From the NCBI GenBank assembly GCA_002305435.1, contig DBQZ01000141.1, positions 6,748 through 15,909 of the forward strand: DNA of 9,162 nt, read 5' to 3'. A program made the translations under genes and the position numbers. Below, piece after piece: positions 1 to 7,119 of the stretch; the stretch's first letter is position 1; the number at the start of each line of letters is the position of its first letter. Origin of the DNA: Clostridiales bacterium UBA1381 (GTDB taxonomy: Bacteria; Bacillota; Clostridia; UBA1381). The notes beneath the pieces are model-generated. The model searched no databases. It saw nothing but the letters and a program-made list of their open reading frames with translations, and was not told the DNA's origin.

Positions 1-707
1 CCGCAGTCAAAAAGCCCAAGCGAATCGAACAATTCCACCGGAGTCTTACCCCAGCGGCCTATACATTCATTTGTTTCCTTTTCGGTTTCATGCGCATGCG
101 TAAAAACCGGTGCGCCATATCGGTGCGAAAGCTCCGCCACCGACTGCATAAGCTCCAATGAAGTCGTATATTCTGCATGGAAACCCAACTTATAGCTTAC
201 CAGCGGATCAAAGCTGTTATAACGCTTATAAGCCTCCTCCATTTCAGCCGCTGAGCTTGTAAAGTTATTCAACGAGCTGACCATAACCATCCGAAATCCT
301 GACTCGGCTGCGGCTTTTGCCGTTTCTTCGGGATAAAAATACATATCCATGGCAGCAGTTATGCCACTTGTAAGATACTCCATTACCGCCAATTTCACCA
401 AATCGCCCATGTATTCTCCGCAAAGCTTAGCCTCCATCGGGAACACACTTTCCGCAAGCCATCGCTCCAGAGGCAGATCATCTGCATATGAGCGGAGAAA
501 TACCATTGCCGAATGAGTATGGGCATTTTTGAAGGACGGCATAGCGAGCATACCTGTGGCGTTTATGCTGCGGTCGAACACGCCTTCCGGATCTTTTGCC
601 GGACCAACGTATTCTATTTTGGAGCCGTTGACCCATACCTCGCCGTCAAACACCTTTTCTTCACCGTAAAGTATCAGAACTTTACAGTTATATATCCTTA
701 TCCTCAT
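1..707 (-). CDS. Amidohydrolase, MTA/SAH deaminase-like (N-terminal 235 residues; C-terminus beyond the left edge)
   Basis: The frame opens with an ATG at 707-705 and stays open to the left edge, giving 235 whole codons. Visible family features of the metal-dependent amidohydrolase superfamily (MtaD, SsnA, chlorohydrolase group) are: a short N-terminal beta region; NAHTH at residues 61-65, whose two histidines are metal ligands; a DDLPLERWL segment near 76-84 typical of MTA/SAH and guanine deaminase-like enzymes; His177 in HAEY, where the family usually has HAPY; and THAHET at 203-208, where His204 should be the third metal ligand and Glu207 the acidic residue that contacts the purine ring. 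The remaining metal ligands lie outside the window. Family members hydrolytically deaminate adenosine-type compounds or guanine in the cytosol. The exact substrate is unknown here, because the region where SAH deaminases carry carboxylate-binding arginines looks different. The ATG overlaps the prsA-like stop (ATGA), with a weak AAAGG 12 nt upstream. The family is clear; the substrate is not. Confidence 0.88.
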   Translation of the reverse strand, partial: MRIRIYNCKVLILYGEEKVFDGEVWVNGSKIEYVGPAKDPEGVFDRSINATGMLAMPSFKNAHTHSAMVFLRSYADDLPLERWLAESVFPMEAKLCGEYMGDLVKLAVMEYLTSGITAAMDMYFYPEETAKAAAESGFRMVMVSSLNNFTSSAAEMEEAYKRYNSFDPLVSYKLGFHAEYTTSLELMQSVAELSHRYGAPVFTHAHETEKETNECIGRWGKTPVELFDSLGLFDC

Positions 708-1600
708 TGTACATTGATGCCTTTCTCTTCAAGAACCTTGTCTACGTATTCCGCTTTACGCTCTGCAATAATAAGGCTGTCTATCTTATCCTTGGATTGT
801 TCAAGGCCCTTTTGATATATTTCCGGAGTTTCATCAAGAGCAAGACGTTTAATTACATGGTAGCCGTAATCTGTTTCAACCATTGTTACTCCGCCTATCT
901 CAAGAGAATCAACGCCCTCTTCAAATTCAGGCACCATTTCACCGTCTGTGAAGAAATAGCCGTCAGGATTTGAAGAACTTCCAGGATCCTCCGACAATGC
1001 TACGAGCGCATCGAAATCCTCGCCTGCCAAAGCCCGCTGATAAACCTCGTCAGCCCTTGCCTTTGACGCTGCAATCTCCTCCTCAGAAAGCGGCTGCATC
1101 ATTGTATCTACAGTCGTAAACAAAACGTGCTTTGCACGGCGGTAATGCTCATTGTAGTAAGCCTCCCTCTCAGCATCTGTTACGTTTGTGTTGATTTTGC
1201 CGTTTATTGCCTCATCGGCAATATCGTATTCTATCCAGAGCAAATCGAGAAAATCGCCCTCTATCCCGTTTTCCTTGAGCATTTTCTTATATTCGCTGCT
1301 GCCGCCCATGCTTTCAATTATGTTCTCACGCAGGCTGTCAATTTGCTCCTCGTCAAACGTTACCCCGTCATTTTTTGCAGCGGCAACGATTTTCACCTTA
1401 TCTTCGATATATTCATTTATCATCTCCTCGTCGCCGGTTTGTTCACCATAATTCTGGCGGTAGAGGCTGAGAACGTAATTGTAATCGTTCTGTGTCACCT
1501 CTTCCCCGCCTATCGACATTATTACCTCCGAATCATCTGTGGAACAGCCTCCAAGAACAGCTGCTGTAACAAGCGCTGCTGCTATCATCATTTTCTTCAA
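704..1600 (-). CDS. prsA: PrsA-like parvulin peptidyl-prolyl isomerase lipoprotein (TTG start)
   Basis: This is a 298-residue exported foldase that helps secreted proteins fold outside the membrane by cis-trans isomerisation of prolyl bonds. The start is a TTG at 1600-1598. It gives the signal peptide its positive n-region (Lys2, Lys3), then a hydrophobic core, then the lipobox LGGC with Cys19 as the lipidation site. Starting at Met4 or Met5 would remove both lysines and lie too far from the AAAGGAG site. A helical, SurA-like N-terminal region covers about 25-150. The parvulin domain is at about 155-253: RAKHVLF, then LSEDPGSSSNPDG, then the MVPEFEEGV segment, and finally TDYGYHVIKRL. A charged C-terminal helix (260-298) follows. 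The length matches PrsA, which is usually 280-300 residues. The TTG overlaps the mfd stop (TTGA), so translation is probably coupled. A parvulin lipoprotein after mfd is common in Clostridia. The precise PrsA orthology is inferred. Confidence 0.92.
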   Translation of the reverse strand: MKKMMIAAALVTAAVLGGCSTDDSEVIMSIGGEEVTQNDYNYVLSLYRQNYGEQTGDEEMINEYIEDKVKIVAAAKNDGVTFDEEQIDSLRENIIESMGGSSEYKKMLKENGIEGDFLDLLWIEYDIADEAINGKINTNVTDAEREAYYNEHYRRAKHVLFTTVDTMMQPLSEEEIAASKARADEVYQRALAGEDFDALVALSEDPGSSSNPDGYFFTDGEMVPEFEEGVDSLEIGGVTMVETDYGYHVIKRLALDETPEIYQKGLEQSKDKIDSLIIAERKAEYVDKVLEEKGINVQ

Positions 1601-4600
1601 TTTCCCTCGTCTCCTTTCTGCGCTGCTTTTTCAAGCGTATCTATTATCTCCTGTGCACTCTCCAAAGGCTTTGCCGAACGGGGCAGCATTACGCTGACCG
1701 CTGGGTTTTCGGCTGCCAATATTTTCACCCTGCCCGGGAATTTCTTCTCAAGCGCAAGCATCATCTTTATATCCGCCTTGTCCGGCAAGAATTTTATCGT
1801 TATCTTCTGACCGGTCTGTACAAGCTCCGTACCTCCAAGCGCCCGCACACGTGATTTTATGCGTGATATTTCCAATATGTTGGCCGCTGCCCTCGGTACA
1901 TCACCGTAACGGTCAATAAGCTCGTCGTACAGCTCCAGCTTATCATCCTCACTATCTATTGCAGCTATCCGCTTATACATATCTATCCGCTGATTATGAT
2001 CCGGTATATATCTTTCAGGTAGATAAGCATCCACGCTCAAGTCCACCGAAACAACCGTTTCTTCCTCTACCGGCAGCCCTTGTGCCTCACGGATGCTTTC
2101 GTTTAGTATCTTACAGTACATATCATAGCCAACCGCATCCATATGCCCATGCTGCTCGGGACCAAGGACGTTCCCCGCTCCTCGTATCTCAAGGTCACGC
2201 ATAGCAATTTTAAAGCCTGAGCCGAATTCGGTAAACTCTTTCACCGCCTGCAACCGTTTTTGTGCTACGTCAGACAGCATCGCATCACGCTTATACGTAA
2301 AATAAGCATAAGCCGCACGGTTGGATCTTCCGACTCTTCCTCGAAGCTGATAGAGCTGCGCAAGCCCCATCCTGTCAGCATTTTCTATAATTATCGTATT
2401 GGCATTCGGAATATCAAGCCCTGTTTCGATAATGGTCGTACATACAAGAACATCGGTGGAGCCATTTACCATATCGTACATAATATCCTCAAGCTCCCCC
2501 TCTTTCATCTTTCCATGACCGACCGCAATACGTGCGCTCGGTATCTGCTCCTGCAGCCATGCGGCTTTTGAGTATATGCCTTTAACACGGTTAAACAGAT
2601 AATACACCTGCCCGCCTCGTGAAAGCTCATTTTTTACCGCATCTACGATTATTGAGGGATTATCCTCCAGCACGTACGTCTGCACCGGATACCTGTTTTC
2701 CGGCGGCTCGGAGAGAACGCTCATATCTCGAACCTGTATCATCGACATATGGAGAGTACGTGGAATCGGGGTCGCCGTCATTGTCAGAACATCAATACTC
2801 TTTTTAATTTCCTTGAGTCTTTCCTTATGTGCTACACCAAATCTCTGTTCCTCATCCACAACCAAAAGTCCAAGGTCCTTAAATACCACGTCCTTTTGCA
2901 ATAGCCTGTGTGTCCCTATTATAACATCTATTTCCCCGCTTTTCAACTGTTTTAGTATTTTTTTCTGCTGCGCCGGGGTACGGAATCGGGAAAGCATCTC
3001 CACCTTTACCGGAAAATGCTCCATCCGTTTTATAAACGTATTGTAATGCTGCATTGCCAAAACGGTTGTGGGGCATAAATAAGCGACCTGCTTTGAATCA
3101 TTTACCGCCTTAAACGCTGCCCGAAGCGCCACCTCGGTTTTGCCGTATCCAACGTCGCCGCAAAGAAGTCTGTCCATAGGCCTCTCGCTTTCCATATCGG
3201 CCTTAACCTCTTCTATTGACCGCAGCTGATCCTCGGTTTCCGTATAGCCGAACGCATCCTCAAACTCCCTTTGCCACGGCGTATCCTTGCTGAACGCATA
3301 CCCCTTTGATCTCTCACGCTCAGCATATAGCTCAACCAGCTTCCTTGCCATTTCCGCAGTAGACGCTTTTACCCTCTGCTTAGCTTTCGACCAGTCCGTG
3401 CCGCCGAGCTTGTTGAGAGATTTCACCTTTTCCTGATCGCCAACGTACTTGTACAGCTGGTCAAGCTGATCTATCGGCACATACAGCACATCTGAGCCGT
3501 AATAATGTATTTTCAGGTAATCCTTTGTCACTCCGGCGACCGTCATCTTTTTGATGCCTTCGTAACGGCCTATTCCATGGCTCTGATGCACTACCAAATC
3601 GCCGACGCCAAGGTCGTTATAAGATTTTATCTTATCGGCGTTTTCTATCTTGCGCCGTATTTTCCGCCGCTGGCTCTCAAATATCTCCCTGTCGCTCACG
3701 AGGGCGAATTTTAGTGAAGCGTATTCAAAGCCTTTGCTGAGATTCCCCTTTAATATTACAACTCTTCCAGGCTTGAACTCCTTTTCATCATCAAAATATT
3801 CCGCCTCTATCCCACGGTCTGAAAGCGCTCCGGCTAAATTTTCCCCTCGTCCGCGGTTTGCCACCAATATGACTACTGTATAGCCGTTCTTTTTCCACTT
3901 TTCCAAATCATCGTAAAGGTATTCTATCTTGCCGTGGAAGGACACCATTGTCCTCGTCGAAAACTCTGCCTTATGCAGGGGCTTTATCTCCTCGGTTGTA
4001 CGCTCAAGCACATCAAGCGTTACTAGCCGCCTTTTTTCTGCCATGTTTATTATATCGTTAAAATCACGGCGGAATAAGGTTACTCCTTTCGGCAGAGTCC
4101 CTTTTGTGGAAAGCTCCTCAAGCTTCTCCCCTTCCTCCCAGCTGATCGTGTTTGCCCTTTCAAATATGCGCTTTGGATCCACAATGAATACCATTGCATC
4201 AGTCGGCAGGTACTCCATTATTGTAGGTATCCGCCCGTATAACATATGAACGTACTTATCTACAGACGGAAATGTCACACGTGTTTGAAAGCTTTCAATA
4301 TCGGCCTGCATTGTTTCAATGAAGCGTTTATCAGAGGATTTTGATATTTGATCTTTTAAAAGCGCAACAATCTCACTGCGTTTTTTATCATTTATAAGAG
4401 CTTCCGCCACCGGTATAATACGTGCGCCGTCCAAATTTTCCAGCGTACGCTGTGAATACACGTCAAAGCTGCGAACTGAATCAACCTCGTTATCAAAAAA
4501 CTCTATTCTCACCGGATTATCTTCCGAAGGTGGGTAAACATCGGCAATACCGCCTCTTACACAAAACTGTCCGACACCCTCGACAAGCTCCTCACGTACA

Positions 4601-5076
4601 TACCCCAGCTGTGATAACCTTTTGCAAAGCTCCTCTATTTCAAGCGTCTGTCCCGGAGAAATGCTCAACACGTTTTTTTCAAACAGCTCTACCGGCACGG
4701 TATAATCCATAACCGCATCAAGGCTTGTGATAATAATATTCCTGCCGCCAGAAACAAGTCCGTCTATCGCAGAGAGTCGCTTATGCTCGTTCTGGTGACC
4801 TGTAGTTTCAATGTTATAAAAAATGTACTCCTTGCTCGGGAAATACTCAGCCCTATCCGAAAAAAATCTTATGTCCTGATAAAGCGCCTTGGCCTCCATA
4901 TCGCTGTACGTGATAACTATGGCAGCATCACGAAGATTTTCCGCAAGGCTTGCTATAAGCTGCGGCTGGGCAGACTCCGCTATACCTGATATTGCTATCG
5001 GGGTTCGCCCATCCCGAAGCTGGCGTTCTACACCCCTGTAAGGAAGATAGTCCTTTAGCAGCTCATTAAATCTCAC
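1597..5076 (-). CDS. mfd: Transcription-repair coupling factor Mfd
   Basis: Mfd is a DNA translocase that removes RNA polymerase stalled at lesions and recruits UvrA for nucleotide excision repair. I place the start at GTG 5076-5074 (VRFNELLKDYL, 1159 residues), because AGGGAG lies 7 nt upstream. The in-frame TTG at 5094 has no Shine-Dalgarno site and would overlap pth. Domains in this numbering: UvrB-like module about 10-300, without a Walker A lysine as expected; RNA polymerase-interacting domain about 490-555 (DLVVHQSHGIGRYEGI); SF2 translocase from about 600 with Walker A GDVGYGKTE (640-648), DEEQ box (741-744) and TATPIPRT (767-774); second RecA lobe with ETGLDIPN and QLRGRVGR (910-917); and the translocation motif following it (RDLEIRGAGNVLG). 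The C-terminal D7 domain covers roughly 1010-1145. The length is normal (about 1150) and no domain is missing. It lies 11 nt after pth and overlaps prsA by 4 nt, so it is probably constitutive and cotranscribed. Confidence 0.97.
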   Translation of the reverse strand: MRFNELLKDYLPYRGVERQLRDGRTPIAISGIAESAQPQLIASLAENLRDAAIVITYSDMEAKALYQDIRFFSDRAEYFPSKEYIFYNIETTGHQNEHKRLSAIDGLVSGGRNIIITSLDAVMDYTVPVELFEKNVLSISPGQTLEIEELCKRLSQLGYVREELVEGVGQFCVRGGIADVYPPSEDNPVRIEFFDNEVDSVRSFDVYSQRTLENLDGARIIPVAEALINDKKRSEIVALLKDQISKSSDKRFIETMQADIESFQTRVTFPSVDKYVHMLYGRIPTIMEYLPTDAMVFIVDPKRIFERANTISWEEGEKLEELSTKGTLPKGVTLFRRDFNDIINMAEKRRLVTLDVLERTTEEIKPLHKAEFSTRTMVSFHGKIEYLYDDLEKWKKNGYTVVILVANRGRGENLAGALSDRGIEAEYFDDEKEFKPGRVVILKGNLSKGFEYASLKFALVSDREIFESQRRKIRRKIENADKIKSYNDLGVGDLVVHQSHGIGRYEGIKKMTVAGVTKDYLKIHYYGSDVLYVPIDQLDQLYKYVGDQEKVKSLNKLGGTDWSKAKQRVKASTAEMARKLVELYAERERSKGYAFSKDTPWQREFEDAFGYTETEDQLRSIEEVKADMESERPMDRLLCGDVGYGKTEVALRAAFKAVNDSKQVAYLCPTTVLAMQHYNTFIKRMEHFPVKVEMLSRFRTPAQQKKILKQLKSGEIDVIIGTHRLLQKDVVFKDLGLLVVDEEQRFGVAHKERLKEIKKSIDVLTMTATPIPRTLHMSMIQVRDMSVLSEPPENRYPVQTYVLEDNPSIIVDAVKNELSRGGQVYYLFNRVKGIYSKAAWLQEQIPSARIAVGHGKMKEGELEDIMYDMVNGSTDVLVCTTIIETGLDIPNANTIIIENADRMGLAQLYQLRGRVGRSNRAAYAYFTYKRDAMLSDVAQKRLQAVKEFTEFGSGFKIAMRDLEIRGAGNVLGPEQHGHMDAVGYDMYCKILNESIREAQGLPVEEETVVSVDLSVDAYLPERYIPDHNQRIDMYKRIAAIDSEDDKLELYDELIDRYGDVPRAAANILEISRIKSRVRALGGTELVQTGQKITIKFLPDKADIKMMLALEKKFPGRVKILAAENPAVSVMLPRSAKPLESAQEIIDTLEKAAQKGDEGN
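1611..1617 (-). promoter_or_regulatory. Shine-Dalgarno site for the TTG-initiated prsA-like gene
   Basis: The minus strand reads AAAGGAG inside the last codons of mfd, 10 nt before TTG 1600. The first ATG (codon 4) would be 19 nt away, which is too far. Together with the Lys-Lys signal-peptide start, this supports TTG initiation at the mfd stop codon. Confidence 0.7.
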
Positions 5077-5083
5077 TGTATCA

Positions 5084-5089
5084 CTCCCT
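5084..5089 (-). promoter_or_regulatory. Shine-Dalgarno site that sets the mfd start at GTG 5076
   Basis: The minus strand reads AGGGAG here, partly inside the pth stop codon, followed by TGATACA and GTG, a 7-nt spacing. The more distal in-frame TTG at 5094 has only AT-rich sequence before it, with no purine-rich SD. This supports removing six residues from the longest frame. Confidence 0.8.
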
Positions 5090-5651
5090 AACAATTAAAT
5101 TTATTCATCGCTGACTGTGCGCCGTTTTTGATTATTTCCTCCACGCTTTCGGCAGCTTTTTTTATACTTTCCTCCAATACAGGAATTTCCTCCTTTGTAA
5201 ATCTGCCTAAAACGTAGTCTGCCAGCTCATAATCCTTGTTCTGCGGCGCACCTACCCCTATTTTTATCCGCACAAATTCATCCGAGGAGAGCTGGTATAT
5301 TATGGATTTGAGTCCGTTGTGTCCTCCGGCAGAGCCTTTTTCACGGATTCTCAGCCGTCCTGCCGAAAGCGATATATCATCATGGATTATTATTATATTC
5401 TCGTTCGGTATCTTATAGAAGTTTGCAAATTCACGCACGCTTTCTCCAGAAAGATTCATATACGTCTGCGGCTTTGCCAATATCACCTTTTCACTTCCGA
5501 TCGTTCCCTCTCCGTATATGGCTTTGAATTTCAGCTTTTTCACCTTTATTCCCAGCTTGTCCGCCAAATAATCTATAACCACAAATCCTATATTATGCCG
5601 CGTCATATCATACTGGCGGCCGGGATTTCCCAACCCTGCAACAAGATACAT
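5088..5651 (-). CDS. pth: Peptidyl-tRNA hydrolase
   Basis: Pth cleaves the ester bond of peptidyl-tRNAs that drop off ribosomes, recycling tRNA in the cytosol. The 187-residue length is typical of the bacterial Pth family. It starts at once with the conserved LVAGLGNPG (Asn9), and has catalytic His19 in TRHNIGF, KPQTYMNLSG at 60-69 (Met65 and Asn66 in the substrate site), HDD at 90-92 (Asp91 orients the histidine) and GGHNGLKS at 109-116 (Asn112). No expected catalytic residue is missing. The start is an ATG with AGGAGG (5657-5662) 5 nt upstream, a strong initiation site. A 79-nt spacer with a hairpin separates it from glmU. The TAG stop lies 11 nt before the mfd start and supplies part of the mfd SD. 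The pth-mfd pairing is conserved in many Firmicutes. Confidence 0.97.
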   Translation of the reverse strand: MYLVAGLGNPGRQYDMTRHNIGFVVIDYLADKLGIKVKKLKFKAIYGEGTIGSEKVILAKPQTYMNLSGESVREFANFYKIPNENIIIIHDDISLSAGRLRIREKGSAGGHNGLKSIIYQLSSDEFVRIKIGVGAPQNKDYELADYVLGRFTKEEIPVLEESIKKAAESVEEIIKNGAQSAMNKFNC

Positions 5652-5674
5652 TTCTTCCTCCTATTTTAAAGCAC

Positions 5675-5722
5675 AAAAAGAAGAGTACCGGGACGTGTCC
5701 GCCCCGGATATATCTCTTCTTT
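5675..5722 (-). terminator. Hairpin with short U-tract between glmU and pth (possible terminator or attenuator)
   Basis: On the minus strand the transcript reads AAAGAAGAG (5722-5714), then AUAUAU, CCGGG (5707-5703), a 10-nt loop, CCCGG (5692-5688), UA, and CUCUUCUUU (5685-5677). The run continues to UUUUU at 5679-5675 before a G. The outer 9 bp and inner 5 bp stems are perfect, separated by an unequal internal loop. The stem begins 9 nt after the glmU stop and ends about 12 nt before the pth SD, which fits an intrinsic terminator, an attenuator or an RNase target. The U-tract is short and partly used in the stem. I see no convincing promoter between it and pth, so full termination seems unlikely unless pth is transcribed from elsewhere. 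Confidence 0.5.
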
Positions 5723-5730
5723 CCGCAATT

Positions 5731-7092
5731 TTATTTTCTGTGCCAATCTGTCTTATTTACCTGCCTTGCCCTTGCAATTGCCAGAGAATTTTCCGGCACC
5801 TCATCGGTTATTGTCGAACCTGCCGCTGTGTATGCCCCTTCCTTAACCGTAACCGGAGCCACTAAATTTGTATTGCAGCCGATAAACGCATTATCGCCTA
5901 TTGTACAGCGGTATTTTTTGCTGCCATCGTAATTTACAGTAACCGTGCCGCAGCCGAAATTTACATTTTCACCGACATCCGAATCACCTACATACGTCAA
6001 ATGGGATATTTTCGTGTTGTTACCTATGTTGGAATTTTTAAGCTCGACGAAATCTCCCACTTTAACGTTTTCACCGACAACGCAGTTTGGTCTAATATAT
6101 GCAAACGGTCCCACCGTAGTGGAGGAGTTTACCGTGGACTCCTTTATAACAGAGTTGTTTATATCAACATTGTCGCCGATAACCGCCTTTGACAGCTGAG
6201 ATGCTCCGCTTATAGTGCAGTTTCTTCCTACCTTTGAGCCTGCCATTATCATAGCTCCGTCATATATTACGGTATCTGCGCCTATTTCAACATCAGCCTC
6301 TATATAGACGCTCTGCGGATTTGGGATCGTTACACCGTTCTTCATATGGATGCGGCGTATCCTGTCACGCATTATAGCTTCTGCCTCGGCCAGCTGTATA
6401 CGATCGTTTATTCCCCTTATTTCATCATTATCATCTATGATATAAGCTCCAACCTTATCGCCGTTTGAGAGCAGTATCTCTATTGTATCGGTCAGGTAGT
6501 ACTCACCTTGCGCATTGTTGGGGGTAAGCTTTCCCAGAGCGTATATAAGCGAATCGGCGCTGAATACGTACATTCCGGAATTTATCTCCTTTATTGCACG
6601 TTCCTGCTCTGTAGCATCCTTATGCTCAACTATCTTTACCACTCCGCCGGAGGAATCACGCACAATACGGCCGTATCCGGTCGCATCGTCAAGCTCTGCC
6701 GTTATTACGGTAGCCTTATTCCCAGACGACTCATGAGCAGCTATTGCCTTTTGTATCGTATCAGCCGTTATAAGCGGTGTGTCGCCGTTTAATATCACAA
6801 CGTGTCCGCCTGCTGCCGCCTTGATGAACGATTCCGCCTGCATAACCGCATGACCCGTTCCAAGCTGCTCGCTCTGCACAGCGAAGCTGCACTCATCGCC
6901 AAGTGTCTGTCTCACAAGTTCCGCCTTATGGCCTATAACAGCCGCCGTTGTTTCGGCTCCCGCTTCTTTTGCCGCTCTGATTACCCAGCGGCAAAGCTCC
7001 CTGCCGCAAACCTTATGCAGTACCTTGGGAATTTCCGACTTCATTCTCGTCCCCATTCCTGCGGCCAGTATCACTGCTGTAAATCTGCTCAT
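5731..7092 (-). CDS. glmU: Bifunctional GlmU: glucosamine-1-phosphate N-acetyltransferase / UDP-GlcNAc pyrophosphorylase
   Basis: GlmU acetylates glucosamine-1-phosphate using acetyl-CoA and then couples it to UTP, making UDP-GlcNAc for peptidoglycan and other glycans. The 453-residue length is standard. The N-terminal uridyltransferase domain (about 1-230) has LAAGMGTRMKS at 9-19 (nucleotide loop), QLGTGHAV at 76-83, NGDTPL at 102-107 (Asp104 as metal ligand), GEYYLTD at 196-202 and Asn229 as the second metal ligand. A linker helix follows, then a left-handed beta-helix of hexapeptide repeats (about 252-440). The acetyltransferase site shows RPN at 334-336, catalytic His364 in SHLTYVGD, NFGCGTVTVNYDG at 378-390 and AAGSTITD at 423-430. 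Both activities look intact. The start is an ATG with AAGGGAGG (7099-7106) 6 nt upstream. It begins 27 nt after ribF with no room for a terminator, so readthrough from ribF is likely. Confidence 0.98.
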   Translation of the reverse strand: MSRFTAVILAAGMGTRMKSEIPKVLHKVCGRELCRWVIRAAKEAGAETTAAVIGHKAELVRQTLGDECSFAVQSEQLGTGHAVMQAESFIKAAAGGHVVILNGDTPLITADTIQKAIAAHESSGNKATVITAELDDATGYGRIVRDSSGGVVKIVEHKDATEQERAIKEINSGMYVFSADSLIYALGKLTPNNAQGEYYLTDTIEILLSNGDKVGAYIIDDNDEIRGINDRIQLAEAEAIMRDRIRRIHMKNGVTIPNPQSVYIEADVEIGADTVIYDGAMIMAGSKVGRNCTISGASQLSKAVIGDNVDINNSVIKESTVNSSTTVGPFAYIRPNCVVGENVKVGDFVELKNSNIGNNTKISHLTYVGDSDVGENVNFGCGTVTVNYDGSKKYRCTIGDNAFIGCNTNLVAPVTVKEGAYTAAGSTITDEVPENSLAIARARQVNKTDWHRK

Positions 7093-7119
7093 ACTTATCC
7101 TCCCTTTCGGTTTGTTCCC

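Noticed and set aside
1127..1810. A 227-residue plus-strand frame with hydrophobic, membrane-like content
   Set aside because: It lies antisense across the junction of mfd and the prsA-like gene, both of which have full family motifs. It has no SD and its hydrophobicity is what the complement of acidic and polar codons produces.
5652..5676. A TAAAAT -10-like box just before pth
   Set aside because: It is only about 6 nt from the SD, has no TTGACA-like -35 at 17 nt, and transcription would start inside or after the ribosome binding site.
6001..6330. Short repeated patterns in glmU
   Set aside because: These encode the hexapeptide repeats of the left-handed beta-helix domain and are not a DNA repeat or CRISPR array.
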